From Sinomicrobium weinanense (lineage in GTDB: Bacteria > Bacteroidota > Bacteroidia > Flavobacteriales > Flavobacteriaceae): 64,000 nt of DNA. Below are positions 7,241-16,521 of the stretch, in pieces (position 1 is the stretch's first letter; each line of letters starts with the position of its first letter). The stretch is taken from positions 806,001 to 870,000 of the forward strand of contig NZ_JAHKRR010000001.1 of NCBI RefSeq assembly GCF_018863395.1, written 5' to 3'. The notes under the pieces are model-generated. The model saw only the letters and a list, made by a program, of their open reading frames with translations, had not been told where the DNA came from and searched no databases. The position numbers and the translations under genes are program-made.

Positions 7241-8167
7241 TTATAATTTCAATAACCTGGCTGTATCTTCGTGATACAGGAAGCTGTATTTTTGGGTCCC
7301 CCCGAGATAAATATCGTCTCGCTTTATAAAGGGATAATAATTTTGTACTTTGTTCAACACATCTTTGCCCATAGGGCTGAGTTTTACCGGGTTGAACGAT
7401 TTAAATAAGGGCTTTATGGAATTGATGATCCTCAAATACTGCAAATCCCCGAAGCCGTAATTACTCTCATTTTTGATCAGGGTCTCCACAAATTTTTCCC
7501 TGGATACTATTTTTCTGCCGGCCGCAATTTCCAGGGTGCTGTTTTCGAGGTGATTTAATCCGTTCTTAACTGTGGGGAATCTGTGCAGGTGAAGGGCAAT
7601 AGCGTCGGTGAGGTAAGGGAATTGGGAGGCGTTGAATTTAGAGAAGGTTTCGAGTCGGAGGGGAGTGTCGCTGCAGTAAAGTTGCCAGATGTAATCGGCA
7701 TATTCTATATCGTCCTGTGTGAGTTGTGTTCGTGAATCGTATAATTTGAGTAGTTGCTGTTTGGTGTGGTTGGTAAGGATAAAAGATTTGTTCCCCTTTT
7801 TCTTTCCGCAGACCAGGGAGATCTGTGCTCCCTTGCGGTGTTTCTTCAGCCAGCTGACGACCGCTATCATATTGATCTGGCAGAAGAGGTCCTCGTCAAA
7901 CCACAGAACGATCTCTTCCTGACTCTTCTGGTTACACAATCGCCTGTATTCCTTTAGTGTGGCCTCTATGAAATTGGTTTTGGAGATTTTGTAATTCTTG
8001 TTCAAAAACTCAAAACGGGCCTTCCAGAACGATTCGCTGCCCACTTCCGTCATAGTCCTCCCTTCACAGAGCATTTCTCTCCAGGTAATGATCTCTCCTT
8101 CCAGCTTTAATTCTTTAAGATGCGAAGTAAAGCCATCTCCATTGGTAATGTGCAAGGTTGTAGTCAT
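7241..8167 (-). CDS. DUF1835 domain-containing protein
   Basis: A 308-residue cytoplasmic protein. The opening TLHITNGDGFTSHLKELKLEGEIITWREML matches in layout the DUF1835 domain (about residues 1-125), including the EEIVLWFDEDLFCQINMI stretch. The rest fits the partner domain DUF3658 only loosely. No catalytic motif is apparent and the function is unknown in the family. It is transcribed alone, with its own terminator. Confidence 0.75.
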   Translation of the reverse strand: MTTTLHITNGDGFTSHLKELKLEGEIITWREMLCEGRTMTEVGSESFWKARFEFLNKNYKISKTNFIEATLKEYRRLCNQKSQEEIVLWFDEDLFCQINMIAVVSWLKKHRKGAQISLVCGKKKGNKSFILTNHTKQQLLKLYDSRTQLTQDDIEYADYIWQLYCSDTPLRLETFSKFNASQFPYLTDAIALHLHRFPTVKNGLNHLENSTLEIAAGRKIVSREKFVETLIKNESNYGFGDLQYLRIINSIKPLFKSFNPVKLSPMGKDVLNKVQNYYPFIKRDDIYLGGTQKYSFLYHEDTARLLKL

Positions 8168-8298
8168 TTTTATGGTTTGTTTAGATTAGCCAAAAATATG
8201 TTTTATATATGAGCCTAAAACCACTTTTATATTTTTATCAAATAACTTTGACTTTTTGTTATTTGCTTAACCTTATGTTCAATTATTAAAAAACGATC

Positions 8299-8649
8299 CT
8301 ATCCGCCTACGCGTTTTATATGGTAGCCTTCGTTTTTCAGTAATTCCATGACCTTGTCGCGGTAATCCCCCTGTATGATGATCTCTCCGTTCTTGGTGGA
8401 ACCCCCGACACCGCATTTGGTCTTCAGGAATTTTCCGAGTTCCCTGAGGTCTTCTTCCGGTCCCTGAAATCCCCGGATGACGGTAACTGTTTTTCCGCCT
8501 CTGCCTTTATTGCTGAAATGAGCTTCCAGATATTGTTCGGCAGGGGAGAGGCTTTCCGGTTCTTCTTCTTCGAAAACAGGTTGTTCTCCGGTAGAAAAAA
8601 CAAAGTTTCCCAGGTCTTCCAGATTGTTCAGTTTGTTTTTGTTGCCCAT
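8299..8649 (-). CDS. SUI1/eIF1-like translation factor (YciH family)
   Basis: A 116-residue protein with a C-terminal SUI1 fold (about residues 45-116): [43 protein letters not shown] in layout, and a closing [18 protein letters not shown]. This is the bacterial YciH/eIF1-like type, thought to act at translation initiation; its bacterial role is poorly defined. The N-terminal 45 residues are acidic and low in complexity. Confidence 0.9.
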   Translation of the reverse strand: MGNKNKLNNLEDLGNFVFSTGEQPVFEEEEPESLSPAEQYLEAHFSNKGRGGKTVTVIRGFQGPEEDLRELGKFLKTKCGVGGSTKNGEIIIQGDYRDKVMELLKNEGYHIKRVGG

Positions 8650-8810
8650 GTTTCTCCCTTTTTTGACAAGGCTATCTTAAAGTAAACGTATAAAAAATGG
8701 TTAACGTATATTCTTTAACAACAATTAAGTAATAATGATTATAAATTCCAGGTAATCAACGGGTTGTGTTTGTGGGATTTCCATGATACGCGCCCTTCAT
8801 ATTGATGTTC

Positions 8811-9761
8811 TTACGTTTTAATAAGCCCGAGTTCTACGAGGCGTTCGTGCAGGAACTCGCCTGCAGTGATATCTTCATATAACCTGGGATGCTCGTCGTC
8901 TATACAGTTTTCCAGGCAATTAAGGGGCATTTCGCTGATCGGGTGCATAAAGAAAGGGATGGAATACCTGGAGGTGCCCCACAGTTCACGGGGTGGGTTT
9001 ACTACCTGGTGTATGGTAGATTTAAGGCGGTTATTGGTATGGCGCGAAAGCATGTCTCCGACATTGATCATCAGCTCGTCCGGTTCGGCAATGGCATCGA
9101 GCCATTCTCCGTTGTGGTTCTGTACCTGTAACCCTTTACCGTGTGCTCCCATGAGCAGGGTTATCAGGTTAATGTCTCCATGGGCTGCGGCACGGATGGC
9201 ATTTTCGGGTTCCCGGGTTATCGGTGGGTAGTGAATGGGGCGCAATATCGAATTGCCGTTCCTGATCCATTTGTCGAAATAGGTTTCTTCCAGATCCAGG
9301 TGCAATGCCAGTGCCCTAAGCACATATTTGGCTGTTTTTTCCAGCATTTTATAGGTTTCCTTTCCCACTTCGTTAAACCGGGGAAGTTCTTCCACAATAA
9401 CATTCGGCGGGTATTGGGCCTCCAGTTCGGGATCGTCTTCTACATACTGTCCGAAGTGCCAGAATTCCTTGAGGTCGCCTTCTTTTCGTCCCTTGGCGTG
9501 CTCTTTTCCGAAGGAAGTATAACCGCGTTGCCCGCCGATGCCCTCAATTTCATATTTCTTTTTAATGTCTTCGGGCTGGGCAAAAAATTTCTTTATTTCG
9601 GTGTATAGATCCTTCTCCAGCTGATCGGAAAGGAAATGCCCCTTAAGCGCCACAAAACCTATTTGCTCATAAGCATCGCCGATCTCTCTTATAAACTTTT
9701 TTTTCTTATCGGGATCGTCCGAGAGAAACTCCCTTAGGTCCACACTTGGTATCTTGTTCAT
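8811..9761 (-). CDS. 2-oxoglutarate/Fe(II) oxygenase, isopenicillin N synthase family
   Basis: A 316-residue non-haem iron oxygenase of the IPNS/DIOX fold. The N-terminal domain (DIOX_N, residues 4-110) is followed by the jelly-roll core with the iron triad His194, Asp196 (AAHGDINLITLL) and His251 (STIHQVVNP). Arg265 and Ser267 (RYSIPFF) are the co-substrate-binding RxS pair. The substrate is unknown; homologues are often annotated as flavanone- or gibberellin-oxidase-like, which is unlikely to be meaningful here. A minus-strand TAACTTTG (-7) lies at 9833-9826. It is divergent from the E1 gene. Confidence 0.88.
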   Translation of the reverse strand: MNKIPSVDLREFLSDDPDKKKKFIREIGDAYEQIGFVALKGHFLSDQLEKDLYTEIKKFFAQPEDIKKKYEIEGIGGQRGYTSFGKEHAKGRKEGDLKEFWHFGQYVEDDPELEAQYPPNVIVEELPRFNEVGKETYKMLEKTAKYVLRALALHLDLEETYFDKWIRNGNSILRPIHYPPITREPENAIRAAAHGDINLITLLMGAHGKGLQVQNHNGEWLDAIAEPDELMINVGDMLSRHTNNRLKSTIHQVVNPPRELWGTSRYSIPFFMHPISEMPLNCLENCIDDEHPRLYEDITAGEFLHERLVELGLIKT

Positions 9762-9917
9762 GTATTCCGTATTTGAAGCCGGAATCCCTGTTGGTATTTT
9801 CCGGAGTATATTGTGCTTTCTTATACAAAGTTAGGCAATTAGCAGGCTAATTTAAAAAGATAGTTATTAACAACATAAAAAAATATCACATTAGCATACC
9901 TTAATGTTATTTTTTCC

Positions 9918-9925
9918 TACTTTTG
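9918..9925 (+). promoter_or_regulatory. -7 element (TACTTTTG) for the E1 gene
   Basis: An exact TANNTTTG match, 25 bp before the E1 start codon. The region around -33 is TTAG rather than TTTG. Confidence 0.45.
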
Positions 9926-9950
9926 ATACGGTTAATAAAGTATATTATAC

Positions 9951-11957
9951 ATGAATCCCGTGACCTCCAAAGATATGGCCTTCACTTACGACAGAAAAGG
10001 TCTGAGCAATAAAGAACTCCTCGGTTTATACAAAAAAATGCTGCTCCCCAGGATGATAGAGGAGAAAATGTTGGTATTGCTCCGGCAGGGTAAGATATCC
10101 AAATGGTTCAGCGGTATCGGCCAGGAAGCAATTGCAGTAGGGGTGGCCTCTGCCCTGGAAAAAGACGAGTATATCCTGCCCATGCACCGCAACCTGGGGG
10201 TGTTTACCACCCGGGAAGTGCCGTTACACCGTCTTTTTTCGCAATGGCAGGGAAAAGCCGGCGGGTTTACCGGGGGCAGGGACCGTAGTTTTCACTTCGG
10301 TACTCAGGAATACCGTATTGTGGGGATGATATCGCACCTGGGACCTCAAATGGGGGTTGCCGACGGTATTGCCCTGGCTCATAAAATAAGGAAAGAGCAA
10401 AAGATAACTGCCGTATTTACCGGGGAAGGGGGAACGAGCGAAGGAGATTTTCACGAAGCGCTCAATGTAGCTGCCGTATGGGACCTGCCCGTTTTATTTT
10501 GCGTGGAGAATAACGGTTACGGGCTTTCCACTCCCGTAGAGGAGCAGTTTAAATGTAAAAACCTGGCCGACAAGGGAGCCGGATATGGCATGGAAGCACA
10601 TATCATAGACGGGAACAATATCCTGGATATATATAATAAGGTGTCAGAACTGACCGAAAGCATGCGAAAAGATCCCCGGCCGGTATTACTTGAGTTTAAG
10701 ACCTTTCGAAGGAGGGGGCACGAAGAAGCGAGCGGTACCAAATATGTTCCGGCCGAACTTATGGAGTACTGGGAAGCCAGGGACCCCATAGCCCATTACA
10801 GCGAATTTCTGACCCGTGAAGGGATACTCTCCGGGGAAAAGGATAAGCTCCTCCGGCAACAAATGACTGCTGCGATACAGGAAAACCTGAAAAAAGCCTT
10901 TGACGAAGCCCCGGTGACTTTTGATGAAGAAAGGGAACTGGGCAACGTGTACGGCAAATTCGAATACCGGGAAACTGTTCCCGGCCCTTCCATGAAGAAC
11001 ATCCGCCTTGTCGATGCTGTTTCCCAGGGGCTGGAACAGGCCATGGAACGTTTTGATGATCTCGTGGTCATGGGGCAGGACATTGCCGAATACGGTGGGG
11101 TTTTTAAGGTAACCGAAGGCTTTGCGGAAAAATTCGGCAGGGAACGGGTTCGGAACACCCCTATTTGTGAATCTGCCATTGTATCTGCCGCCATGGGACT
11201 TTCCATCAACAGGATGAAAGCCGTTGTGGAAATGCAGTTTGCCGATTTTGTATCGACCGGGTTCAACCCCTTGGTGAATTATCTGGCCAAAGTACACTAC
11301 CGCTGGGGGCAGCATGCCGACGTTGTGGTACGTATGCCCTGTGGCGCAGGAGTAGGAGCAGGGCCATTCCATTCACAGACCAATGAAGCCTGGTTTACAA
11401 AGACCCCGGGACTAAAGGTGGTATACCCGGCTTTTCCTTATGATGCCAAGGGCCTGCTCGCTACTGCCATAGAAGACCCTAACCCCGTATTGTTCTTTGA
11501 GCACAAGGCCTTATACCGCAGTATTTACCAGGAAGTCCCGGAAGATTATTACACCTTGCCATTGGGCAAGGCTTCCGTACTCCGGGAAGGCAACGATATT
11601 ACCGTAATATCCTACGGGGCGGGGATACACTGGGCCCTCGAAGCCCTGGAAGAACATCAGGAGATAGGTGTGGACCTCATAGACCTTCGCACCTTACAAC
11701 CGTTAGACACGGAAACCATCTTCACCTCCGTACGGAAAACCGGGAAAGTTATTATTCTCCAGGAAGATACCCTGTTTGGCGGGGTGGCCAGCGATATTTC
11801 TGCTATGATCGTAGAAAACTGTTTTGAACACCTCGATGCCCCTGTGCAGCGGGTCGGTAGCCTGGAAACCCCTGTGCCCTTTGCCGGTGCACTGGAAGAA
11901 GGCTTTTTGCCCAGACAACGGTTTAAAGCTGCATTACACCGATTATTGGTATACTGA
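9951..11957 (+). CDS. Fused alpha/beta 2-oxo acid dehydrogenase E1 component
   Basis: A 668-residue thiamine-diphosphate enzyme with E1 alpha (about 15-330) and E1 beta (about 345-668) in one chain. The ThDP/Mg motif runs from GEG at 158-160 to NN at 187-188. The beta half shows VVMGQDIAEYGGVFKVTEGFAEKFG in layout and TPICESAIVSAAMG. Such fusions are common in Bacteroidota and usually annotated as branched-chain (2-oxoisovalerate) E1, decarboxylating the oxo acid and acylating the lipoyl group of E2. E2 and E3 are not adjacent, so they must be encoded elsewhere. Pyruvate as substrate is not excluded. Confidence 0.88.
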   Translation: MNPVTSKDMAFTYDRKGLSNKELLGLYKKMLLPRMIEEKMLVLLRQGKISKWFSGIGQEAIAVGVASALEKDEYILPMHRNLGVFTTREVPLHRLFSQWQGKAGGFTGGRDRSFHFGTQEYRIVGMISHLGPQMGVADGIALAHKIRKEQKITAVFTGEGGTSEGDFHEALNVAAVWDLPVLFCVENNGYGLSTPVEEQFKCKNLADKGAGYGMEAHIIDGNNILDIYNKVSELTESMRKDPRPVLLEFKTFRRRGHEEASGTKYVPAELMEYWEARDPIAHYSEFLTREGILSGEKDKLLRQQMTAAIQENLKKAFDEAPVTFDEERELGNVYGKFEYRETVPGPSMKNIRLVDAVSQGLEQAMERFDDLVVMGQDIAEYGGVFKVTEGFAEKFGRERVRNTPICESAIVSAAMGLSINRMKAVVEMQFADFVSTGFNPLVNYLAKVHYRWGQHADVVVRMPCGAGVGAGPFHSQTNEAWFTKTPGLKVVYPAFPYDAKGLLATAIEDPNPVLFFEHKALYRSIYQEVPEDYYTLPLGKASVLREGNDITVISYGAGIHWALEALEEHQEIGVDLIDLRTLQPLDTETIFTSVRKTGKVIILQEDTLFGGVASDISAMIVENCFEHLDAPVQRVGSLETPVPFAGALEEGFLPRQRFKAALHRLLVY

Positions 11958-12051
11958 TATCGAATAAGGCGGCGGGATGACATTTAATTATTCCCTTTTA
12001 TAATAAATTGATTTTTTTTACGTATTTTTAAACATAAAAAATACATAAATT

Positions 12052-12537
12052 ATGACAAAAATTCGTGTAACCCTTATCTTATTGGTTGTCCTTGTGGCTT
12101 CTTCCTGTTCACTTTCCAAAGTCAACAGGGAATACAGAGGAGCTATTGTCGGCAACTGGATTTTGAATGAAGTTACTTACGCAGGTAACAGTGGAAATTT
12201 CAAATCCGTTCTCTTTAACGATGTTTCGGACGACTGCTTCAAGGGAAGCCAGTGGTTCTTCCGGAACAGTAACAGCACCGGCACCTACACCATCAATCCC
12301 GGGGCGGAATGTATGGACGGGGTGCGGAATATCCGCTGGTCCGTAAACGAAACGGGAGGTGGAACCAACCAGCTTCAGTTTAAGTTTATAGATGAGAAGA
12401 GAAAAGATGTCAGCGGAGGCTATGGTTACAGGCTCGATATCGTGAGCCTCAACCAGCAGGAAATGACCCTGCAAACCAATACCACGGTAGAAGGAGAGCC
12501 CATTACCGTAGTATATCATTTTTCAAGATCTTATTAA
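12052..12537 (+). CDS. Lipocalin-like lipoprotein
   Basis: A 161-residue lipoprotein. The signal peptide ends in the lipobox VASSC with Cys19 as the lipidated residue. The remainder has the layout of a Bacteroidota lipocalin-like domain: a conserved GNWILNEVTY motif (about residues 35-45), WFFRNSNSTGTY and a C-terminal beta-rich part, suggesting a small beta-barrel facing the periplasm or surface. The ligand is unknown. The OmpA-type gene follows 22 bp downstream in the same direction. Confidence 0.75.
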   Translation: MTKIRVTLILLVVLVASSCSLSKVNREYRGAIVGNWILNEVTYAGNSGNFKSVLFNDVSDDCFKGSQWFFRNSNSTGTYTINPGAECMDGVRNIRWSVNETGGGTNQLQFKFIDEKRKDVSGGYGYRLDIVSLNQQEMTLQTNTTVEGEPITVVYHFSRSY

Positions 12538-12559
12538 GTTAAAAATATAAAAGTCAGTT

Positions 12560-13258
12560 ATGATAATCAATTCATTACAAAAATTGGGAGCCGGCCTTCT
12601 TGCCATAGCCCTTATGACAACAGGATGCGACGCTGTACAAAACGCCGGAAAAAAGGAAAAAGGAGCCGTGATCGGTGCAGCTGGAGGAGCTGTGATCGGT
12701 GGTATTATAGGGAATAATGTAGGCAATAAAAAGAATTCCGCACTCGGAGCCATTATCGGAGGTGTTGTGGGCGGTGCAGCCGGAACATATATCGGTGACC
12801 GTATGGACCGCCAGGCCGAACGTATCGAAGAAGAGATCCCCGGAGCGGAAGTGACCCGTGTAGGAGAAGGGATCAATGTAACCTTCGATGAGAAAAGCGG
12901 GGTGTATTTTGCTACGGACAAATACAATATCAACTCGGCGTCTGCAACAACGCTGAACAAACTCGCCGGTATTTTCAAGGAATACCCTAATTCCCTTATC
13001 CTTGTAGAAGGACATACCGATAATACCGGAAGGGCAGAATACAATACCGGGCTTTCCCAGCGAAGGGCAGAATCCGTGACCAATTACCTCGTAAGCCAGG
13101 GATTGTCCTCAGGCAGGTTTACAACCAAATGGTATGGCGAAGACCAGCCCAAGTACGACAATAGCACAGCAGAGGGCAGGGCCAAAAACCGAAGGGTAGA
13201 GGTTGCTATTGTGGCCAATGAAAAACTAAAAGAAGAAGCGAAGAAAAACACACAATAA
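12560..13258 (+). CDS. OmpA-family lipoprotein with glycine zipper
   Basis: A 232-residue envelope protein. A short signal peptide ends at the lipobox MTTGC. A glycine-zipper segment rich in GAVIGG and GGVVGGAAG repeats spans about residues 35-75. The C-terminal OmpA domain (about 110-225) carries the peptidoglycan-binding signature LVEGHTDNTG ... NTGLSQRRAESVTNYL ... KNRRVEVAI. It should tether the outer membrane to peptidoglycan. It shares a probable transcript with the lipocalin-like gene and is followed by a strong terminator. Confidence 0.9.
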   Translation: MIINSLQKLGAGLLAIALMTTGCDAVQNAGKKEKGAVIGAAGGAVIGGIIGNNVGNKKNSALGAIIGGVVGGAAGTYIGDRMDRQAERIEEEIPGAEVTRVGEGINVTFDEKSGVYFATDKYNINSASATTLNKLAGIFKEYPNSLILVEGHTDNTGRAEYNTGLSQRRAESVTNYLVSQGLSSGRFTTKWYGEDQPKYDNSTAEGRAKNRRVEVAIVANEKLKEEAKKNTQ

Positions 13259-13285
13259 TTTGTTGTGATTACCGTACCATATTTT

Positions 13286-13324
13286 ATGTGGGGGCGCGAT
13301 ACATTGCGCCCCCACATTTTTTTT
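13286..13324 (+). terminator. Rho-independent terminator after the OmpA gene
   Basis: A 12-bp perfect stem (ATGTGGGGGCGC at 13286-13297 with its complement at 13306-13317), 8-nt loop, then a T-rich tail to 13324. It starts 28 bp after the stop codon. Confidence 0.9.
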
Positions 13325-13375
13325 ACAGGGGTTTCGTGTTTTTTTCGTACCTTTTTATAAACAAAAGGATACATC

Positions 13376-14227
13376 ATGCATCGCGTACTGATACCCACTG
13401 ATTTCTCTGATAACGCATGGAATGCCATAAACTATGCCATTTCCATGTACCGCGGAGAGGAAACCGTGTTTTTCCTTTTCAATTCCTATTCTCCGAATGC
13501 TATTAATCCCGGGGAGGTGATGACGTCATCGGCGGCAACGAAAACACTTCTCGATGCGGTGAAGTCTTCTTCTGTGAAAGGGCTTAAAAAGTCCCTCGAA
13601 AAGATCATGTCTGGCAATCCGGATGAAAAACACCGTTTTGAAGCCATTTCCAAGTTCGACTATTTTACCAATGCCGTGACGGAAGTGTGCCGGGAAGAGG
13701 AGATCGACATGGTGGTTATGGGCACCACCGGAGCAAGTGGCCTCAAAGAAGCCCTGGTGGGCAGTAATACCGCAAGCCTTATAGGAAAAATAAAGATCCC
13801 GCTCCTGGCCATTCCGGAATCCTCCTCGTTTACATCACCCGGAGAGATCGCCTTTGCTACCGATTACGATACCGAATACCGGGAGAGGAACCTGGAGGTG
13901 TTGTTTCATATCGCCGATAAATTCTCTTCCGTCATCCGGATATATCACGTTATCCAGAAGAAGGCCGAACTTACGGAAAAAAATAAACAGGTACGGGAGG
14001 AAATGGAAAAACGGTTTTCCGGACATCGGCACGAGTTCTTTCTGCTTACAGATACTTCCCTGGCTACGGCCACACGCATTTTTGTACAGAGCCGGGGTAT
14101 ACAAATGTTGTGTATGGTGGCCAAGAAACACAGCTTTCTCCAACATTTGTTCGGGCTAAGCCATACCCGGGACATGTGTTACCATATCGATATTCCCCTG
14201 TTAATATTACAGAACGAGGTGGGGTAA
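13376..14227 (+). CDS. Universal stress protein, copy 1
   Basis: A 283-residue UspA-superfamily protein. The N-terminal domain (1-145) begins HRVLIPTDFSDNAWNAINYA and ends with an ATP-binding-type loop GTTGASGLKEALVGSNT (G-2x-G-9x-GS/T). The C-terminal half is a second, degenerate Usp-like fold without the loop, a common layout in flavobacteria. The next gene is a clear paralogue (shared PTDFSDNAWNAI, GSNT, LATATR/LDVATR, CMVAKK/CMAAEK positions). Both probably act in general stress or energy-status responses; no partner is evident. Confidence 0.88.
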   Translation: MHRVLIPTDFSDNAWNAINYAISMYRGEETVFFLFNSYSPNAINPGEVMTSSAATKTLLDAVKSSSVKGLKKSLEKIMSGNPDEKHRFEAISKFDYFTNAVTEVCREEEIDMVVMGTTGASGLKEALVGSNTASLIGKIKIPLLAIPESSSFTSPGEIAFATDYDTEYRERNLEVLFHIADKFSSVIRIYHVIQKKAELTEKNKQVREEMEKRFSGHRHEFFLLTDTSLATATRIFVQSRGIQMLCMVAKKHSFLQHLFGLSHTRDMCYHIDIPLLILQNEVG

Positions 14228-14320
14228 ATTCACCGATAATTTATAAATTTGAGCTTTTCGTACAAATAAAACCCAGGTCCCGGGCTTTCCGGTACAGGGA
14301 ATTAAATAAAACAATCTGCA

Positions 14321-15169
14321 ATGGAAAAAGTGCTTTTGCCCACCGATTTCTCGGATAACGCGTGGAATGCTATAACATATGCCTCACAACTCTTTAAAGA
14401 TATCGAATGTACCTTTTATCTCCTTCATGTACTCCCGCCTACATTGGGAAGCCGGAAGACGCTGGCCTCGAGGACTACGGAAGAAATGTTGTCCAGTGCC
14501 GAGACCGATGCCGCGAAAAAACTGGAAGAACTGGCAGGTGAAATAGCGTCTTTAACAAATAACAACAAACACAAGATAGAGACTGTGACCAGGTTCGATC
14601 TTTTTTCAGATGCGGTGGAGGACGTTGTAAAAGATAAAAAGATCGATATAGTGGTCCTGGGGTCGCACGGAGCAGGGGGGATAAGGGACCTTTTCCTGGG
14701 AAGCAATACCTCCAACCTTATCGGCAATGTCAAATGCCCTATACTGGCTGTTCCGAAGGACCTGGAATTCCAGGAGATCGATGAAATAGGTTTTGCCCTC
14801 GATTACGAATTTGCGTACCGTAAAGAAGGGCTTGCCCCGCTATTCCGGATCGCAGAGAAATTCAAAGCCGGTATCCGTTTCTATCACGTCATGGAAAAAC
14901 GGGACGAATGGACCGGGGAAAAGGAAAAGATAAAAAAAGAAATAGAGAAAGCCTTTGAAGGTTTTGATATCTCTTTTTTCCTGCTTACCGACGCTCCTCT
15001 CGATGTGGCCACCCGGCTTTTTGTGGAAAGCAGGGAAATAGACCTTCTTTGTATGGCTGCTGAAAAACGGAATTTTATGGATAGCCTGCTCGGGAAATCC
15101 CCCGTGAAGAACATGAGTTATCACAGTACCACACCTTTACTGGTGTTGCATAAGGACACCCTGAAATAG
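14321..15169 (+). CDS. Universal stress protein, copy 2
   Basis: A 282-residue paralogue of the preceding gene, arisen by tandem duplication and since diverged. It starts EKVLLPTDFSDNAWNAITYA, has the nucleotide loop GSHGAGGIRDLFLGSNTSNLIG at about residues 122-143, and a degenerate second half ending SPVKNMSYHSTTPLLVLHK. The 93-bp gap to copy 1 contains no terminator, so both may share a transcript. A copy of the 77-bp dispersed repeat follows the gene. Confidence 0.88.
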   Translation: MEKVLLPTDFSDNAWNAITYASQLFKDIECTFYLLHVLPPTLGSRKTLASRTTEEMLSSAETDAAKKLEELAGEIASLTNNNKHKIETVTRFDLFSDAVEDVVKDKKIDIVVLGSHGAGGIRDLFLGSNTSNLIGNVKCPILAVPKDLEFQEIDEIGFALDYEFAYRKEGLAPLFRIAEKFKAGIRFYHVMEKRDEWTGEKEKIKKEIEKAFEGFDISFFLLTDAPLDVATRLFVESREIDLLCMAAEKRNFMDSLLGKSPVKNMSYHSTTPLLVLHKDTLK

Positions 15170-15200
15170 ATTGAAGAAGATTGAATCCCGATGGTTATCG

Positions 15201-15277
15201 GGAGATTGATCCTGAACATTTCAATCTCATTCAATCTTCCCGCGTAGCGGGTTCAATCCCCTATCAATCTTTTAACC
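15201..15277. repeat. 77-bp dispersed repeat, copy A
   Basis: A segment from GGAGATTGATCCTGAACATT to CTATCAATCTTTTAACC. It matches copies at 16859-16936 and 50401-50477 with only scattered differences. In this copy further AGATTGAA words extend left to about 15168, including a small CCCGAT/ATCGGG hairpin. It sits between the second Usp gene and the GNAT gene. Confidence 0.85.
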
Positions 15278-15293
15278 AGATACCCCGGATCAT

Positions 15294-15776
15294 ATGAAAG
15301 AAATACAGCTAAGGCGAGCGGTTTTGGACGACCTGGACACCCTGCTCGAATTTGAACAGGGCATTATCGAGGCCGAACGCCCTTTTGACGAAACCCTGAA
15401 AGAAGAAAAGATCAGCTATTACGATCTGAAAGCGTTTATCCTCGATCCGGATACGGAAGTCGTGGTTGCCGAAAGCGATGGAAAACCCGTTGGCTCGGGC
15501 TATGCCCGTATTATGGATGCCAAATCTTTCCTTAAACACGGGAAGTACGCCTATCTCGGTTTCATGTATGTACACCCGGAATACCGTGGCCGGGGGATCA
15601 ACAAACGTATTGTGGATGCTTTGAAACAATGGAGCCTTTCCCGTAATATCAGCGAAATACGGCTGGATGTTTACAGCGATAACCTGGCCGCGATAAGAGC
15701 TTATGAAAAAGCCGGGTTTCAACGCCATCTTTTGAATATGCGGATAGCTTCGGGGTCTTCCGGCGAAAAAGAATAA
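15294..15776 (+). CDS. GNAT-family N-acetyltransferase
   Basis: A 160-residue GNAT protein. The acetyl-CoA motif is visible at about residues 85-110 (YLGFMYVHPEYRGRGINKRIVDAL), followed by LDVYSDNLAAIRAYEKAGFQRHLLNMRI, the usual motif B with the conserved Tyr. The substrate is unknown. The gene starts just after a copy of the 77-bp repeat and shows no clear promoter. Confidence 0.88.
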   Translation: MKEIQLRRAVLDDLDTLLEFEQGIIEAERPFDETLKEEKISYYDLKAFILDPDTEVVVAESDGKPVGSGYARIMDAKSFLKHGKYAYLGFMYVHPEYRGRGINKRIVDALKQWSLSRNISEIRLDVYSDNLAAIRAYEKAGFQRHLLNMRIASGSSGEKE

Positions 15777-16071
15777 TGACCCGGATGAAAACAGGATAGG
15801 AAGCCCCGCTTTGCAGCTCGAATTTTAGCTTCCTGTAAAGTATACGTCTTCGCCCGGCGTAAATTCGGGAGAATTCATGAGATTCCGGACAATTATCGTA
15901 CCTTTACGCGGCGGGAATCGTATAAATACTCCTTAAAGTAATGCTCAGGCCTTCTATCCGGCAGTTGCCGGTACTGCCCCTCGTTTTGCTCTCCGGCTAT
16001 TATTTCTACGACCTGCCGGCCGCTTACCATAACGCGGCAATTATTTCATTCACTAAAAACCTGACGACTAT

Positions 16072-16521
16072 ATGGCGAGATCACAAGAGAGTTTTGGCAA
16101 AAAAGAAAGAGAGAAAAAGCGGCTGAAAAAGAAAAAAGAAAAGCAGCAAAAGAAAGAAGAACGTAAAGCAAGTGGCAAAAGCAGCAACCTGGAAGATATG
16201 CTGGTATATGTCGATGAATACGGCCGTCTGACCGACACCCCGCCCGACCCGGCAAACAAGACAGAAATAGATGCGGAAAGTATTGTAATAGGTATCCCTA
16301 AAAAAGAAGAAGAAGACGAACTTCCGTCTGAGTTTCACGGCAAAGTGGCCTTCTTTAACAACTCCAAAGGCTATGGCTTTATCCGGGAGCAGGAAACAGG
16401 GGAAAAATATTTTGTTCACATCAACGGCCTGCTGGATGACGTAGAAGAGAACGACAAAGTCGTCTTTGAACTGGAAAAAGGGCCCAGGGGAATGAATGCG
16501 GTTCGCGTAAAAAGAGTCTAA
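16072..16521 (+). CDS. Cold-shock domain protein with lysine-rich N-terminus
   Basis: A 149-residue protein. Residues 1-45 are a highly charged Lys/Glu helix (KKEREKKRLKKKKEKQQKK). The C-terminal cold-shock domain (about 86-149) has the RNP motifs KGYGFIRE and KYFVHI. It probably binds single-stranded nucleic acid, as an RNA chaperone. The extended form is common in Bacteroidota. Its basic N-terminus would add non-specific RNA or DNA contacts (inference). Confidence 0.9.
   Translation: MARSQESFGKKEREKKRLKKKKEKQQKKEERKASGKSSNLEDMLVYVDEYGRLTDTPPDPANKTEIDAESIVIGIPKKEEEDELPSEFHGKVAFFNNSKGYGFIREQETGEKYFVHINGLLDDVEENDKVVFELEKGPRGMNAVRVKRV

Noticed and set aside
10686-11372. Long open frame on the minus strand inside the E1 gene
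   Set aside because: A shadow of a well-conserved coding gene; its translation shows no family features.
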